A stretch of DNA of 6,196 nt from CAVWDI01 sp046259385. Lineage in GTDB: Bacteria; Chloroflexota; Anaerolineae; Anaerolineales; UBA4823. Below are positions 6,078 through 6,196 of the stretch, piece by piece (positions within the stretch are counted from its first letter, which is position 1; every line of letters begins with the position of its first letter). The stretch is taken from positions 1 to 6,196 of the forward strand of contig JBJYWI010000037.1 in assembly GCA_046259385.1 (NCBI GenBank). The letters are read 5' to 3'. Under the pieces are notes generated by a model, which ran no database searches, was not told the origin of the DNA, and saw nothing but the letters and a program-made list of their open reading frames with translations. The position numbers and the translations under genes were made by a program.

Positions 6078-6196
6078 TCATTTATGGATTAAAGGAAAGA
6101 ACAAGACCACTGGCGGTGTGGCTGGTGAAACCAGCCACAGAATGGCGTTGTGCACCAGCGCATCAATGTCCCCGGTAATGTCACGGTACAGACCTG
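6078..6196 (-). CDS. Possible C-terminal end of a gene entering from the right edge
   Basis: Read on the minus strand from the window edge, a frame of 38 codons (beginning GLYRDITGDIDALVHNAI) runs to TGA at 6078-6080. It has a protein-like mix of residues and G+C-rich third positions, unlike the AT-rich DNA to its left, so it may be the end of a longer minus-strand gene. I do not recognise it. The opposite strand is also open here (65 codons from 6001), so coding is unproven on either strand. Confidence 0.2.
   Translation of the reverse strand, partial: GLYRDITGDIDALVHNAILWLVSPATPPVVLFFPLIHK
6117..6139. repeat. Strong 10-bp hairpin with a GAA loop
   Basis: TGTGGCTGGT (6117-6126) and ACCAGCCACA (6130-6139) are perfect complements around GAA. 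The stem is G+C-rich and would be stable, but no T run follows on the right, and the left side lacks the A run needed for a minus-strand terminator. It lies in DNA that is open on both strands. It could be part of a mobile element end or a palindromic repeat family, which cannot be judged from one copy. Confidence 0.45.

Larger units (their letters stand above)
5733..6196. other. Terminal 464 bases without a recognisable gene
   Basis: No terminator of standard form follows the phosphorylase gene. A small hairpin lies at 5772-5786, a -10-like TATACT at 5799-5804 lacks a good -35 box, and a stronger hairpin lies at 6117-6139. An 83-codon open stretch on the minus strand (5840-6088) and a 65-codon + strand stretch from 6001 to the window end show no motif I know. 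The last 90 bases are richer in G+C than the DNA before them. This may be decayed mobile-element or gene debris, but I see nothing that proves it. Confidence 0.5.

Noticed and set aside
1..6196. CRISPR arrays, tRNA or rRNA genes, complete insertion sequences
   Set aside because: I saw no regularly spaced direct repeats, no cloverleaf with a CCA end, no rRNA-like stretch and no transposase motif on either strand.

Overview
The window reads as a bacterial signalling and accessory region, most likely from the phylum Chloroflexota (Anaerolineae-like). Three things point there, all from family knowledge and none decisive: a DUF2652 cyclase-like remnant, a large protein with an N-terminal class III nucleotide cyclase, a STAND-type NTPase and helical repeats, and a TTG start. 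TGA ends two intact genes here, so the standard bacterial code applies.

Layout from left to right: 76-321 holds the 5' part of a DUF2652 gene, broken by an in-frame TGA and lacking its 3' part. At 314, overlapping the end of that remnant, starts an intact PAS-PP2C (SpoIIE/RsbU-like) phosphatase gene that ends at 1453. Positions 1454-1873 form a 420-base gap. It contains a good sigma-70-like promoter (TTGACA, 18 bases, TATGAT) whose -35 box lies in a perfect inverted repeat, followed about 100 bases later by a convincing intrinsic terminator. This looks like a small RNA gene or an attenuated leader for the next gene. From 1874 (TTG start) to 4639 runs the 921-residue cyclase-NTPase-repeat protein. 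Only 31 bases later, 4671-5732 encodes a nucleoside phosphorylase of the uridine phosphorylase type with a recognisable active site. The last 464 bases (5733-6196) hold no gene I can name, only hairpins and short open stretches.

All three intact genes lie on the + strand. The phosphatase is probably an independent partner-switching regulator (PAS input, dephosphorylation of an anti-anti-sigma-type protein), but no partner is visible. The cyclase-STAND gene and the phosphorylase gene are probably co-transcribed. The most interesting reading is that the NTPase/repeat module senses something and controls dimerisation of a cAMP-producing cyclase, with a nucleoside-cleaving enzyme encoded beside it. 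STAND proteins and phosphorylase-superfamily domains are associated in some conflict systems, so a defence or stress role is a testable hypothesis, but an ordinary nucleoside salvage enzyme is equally possible.
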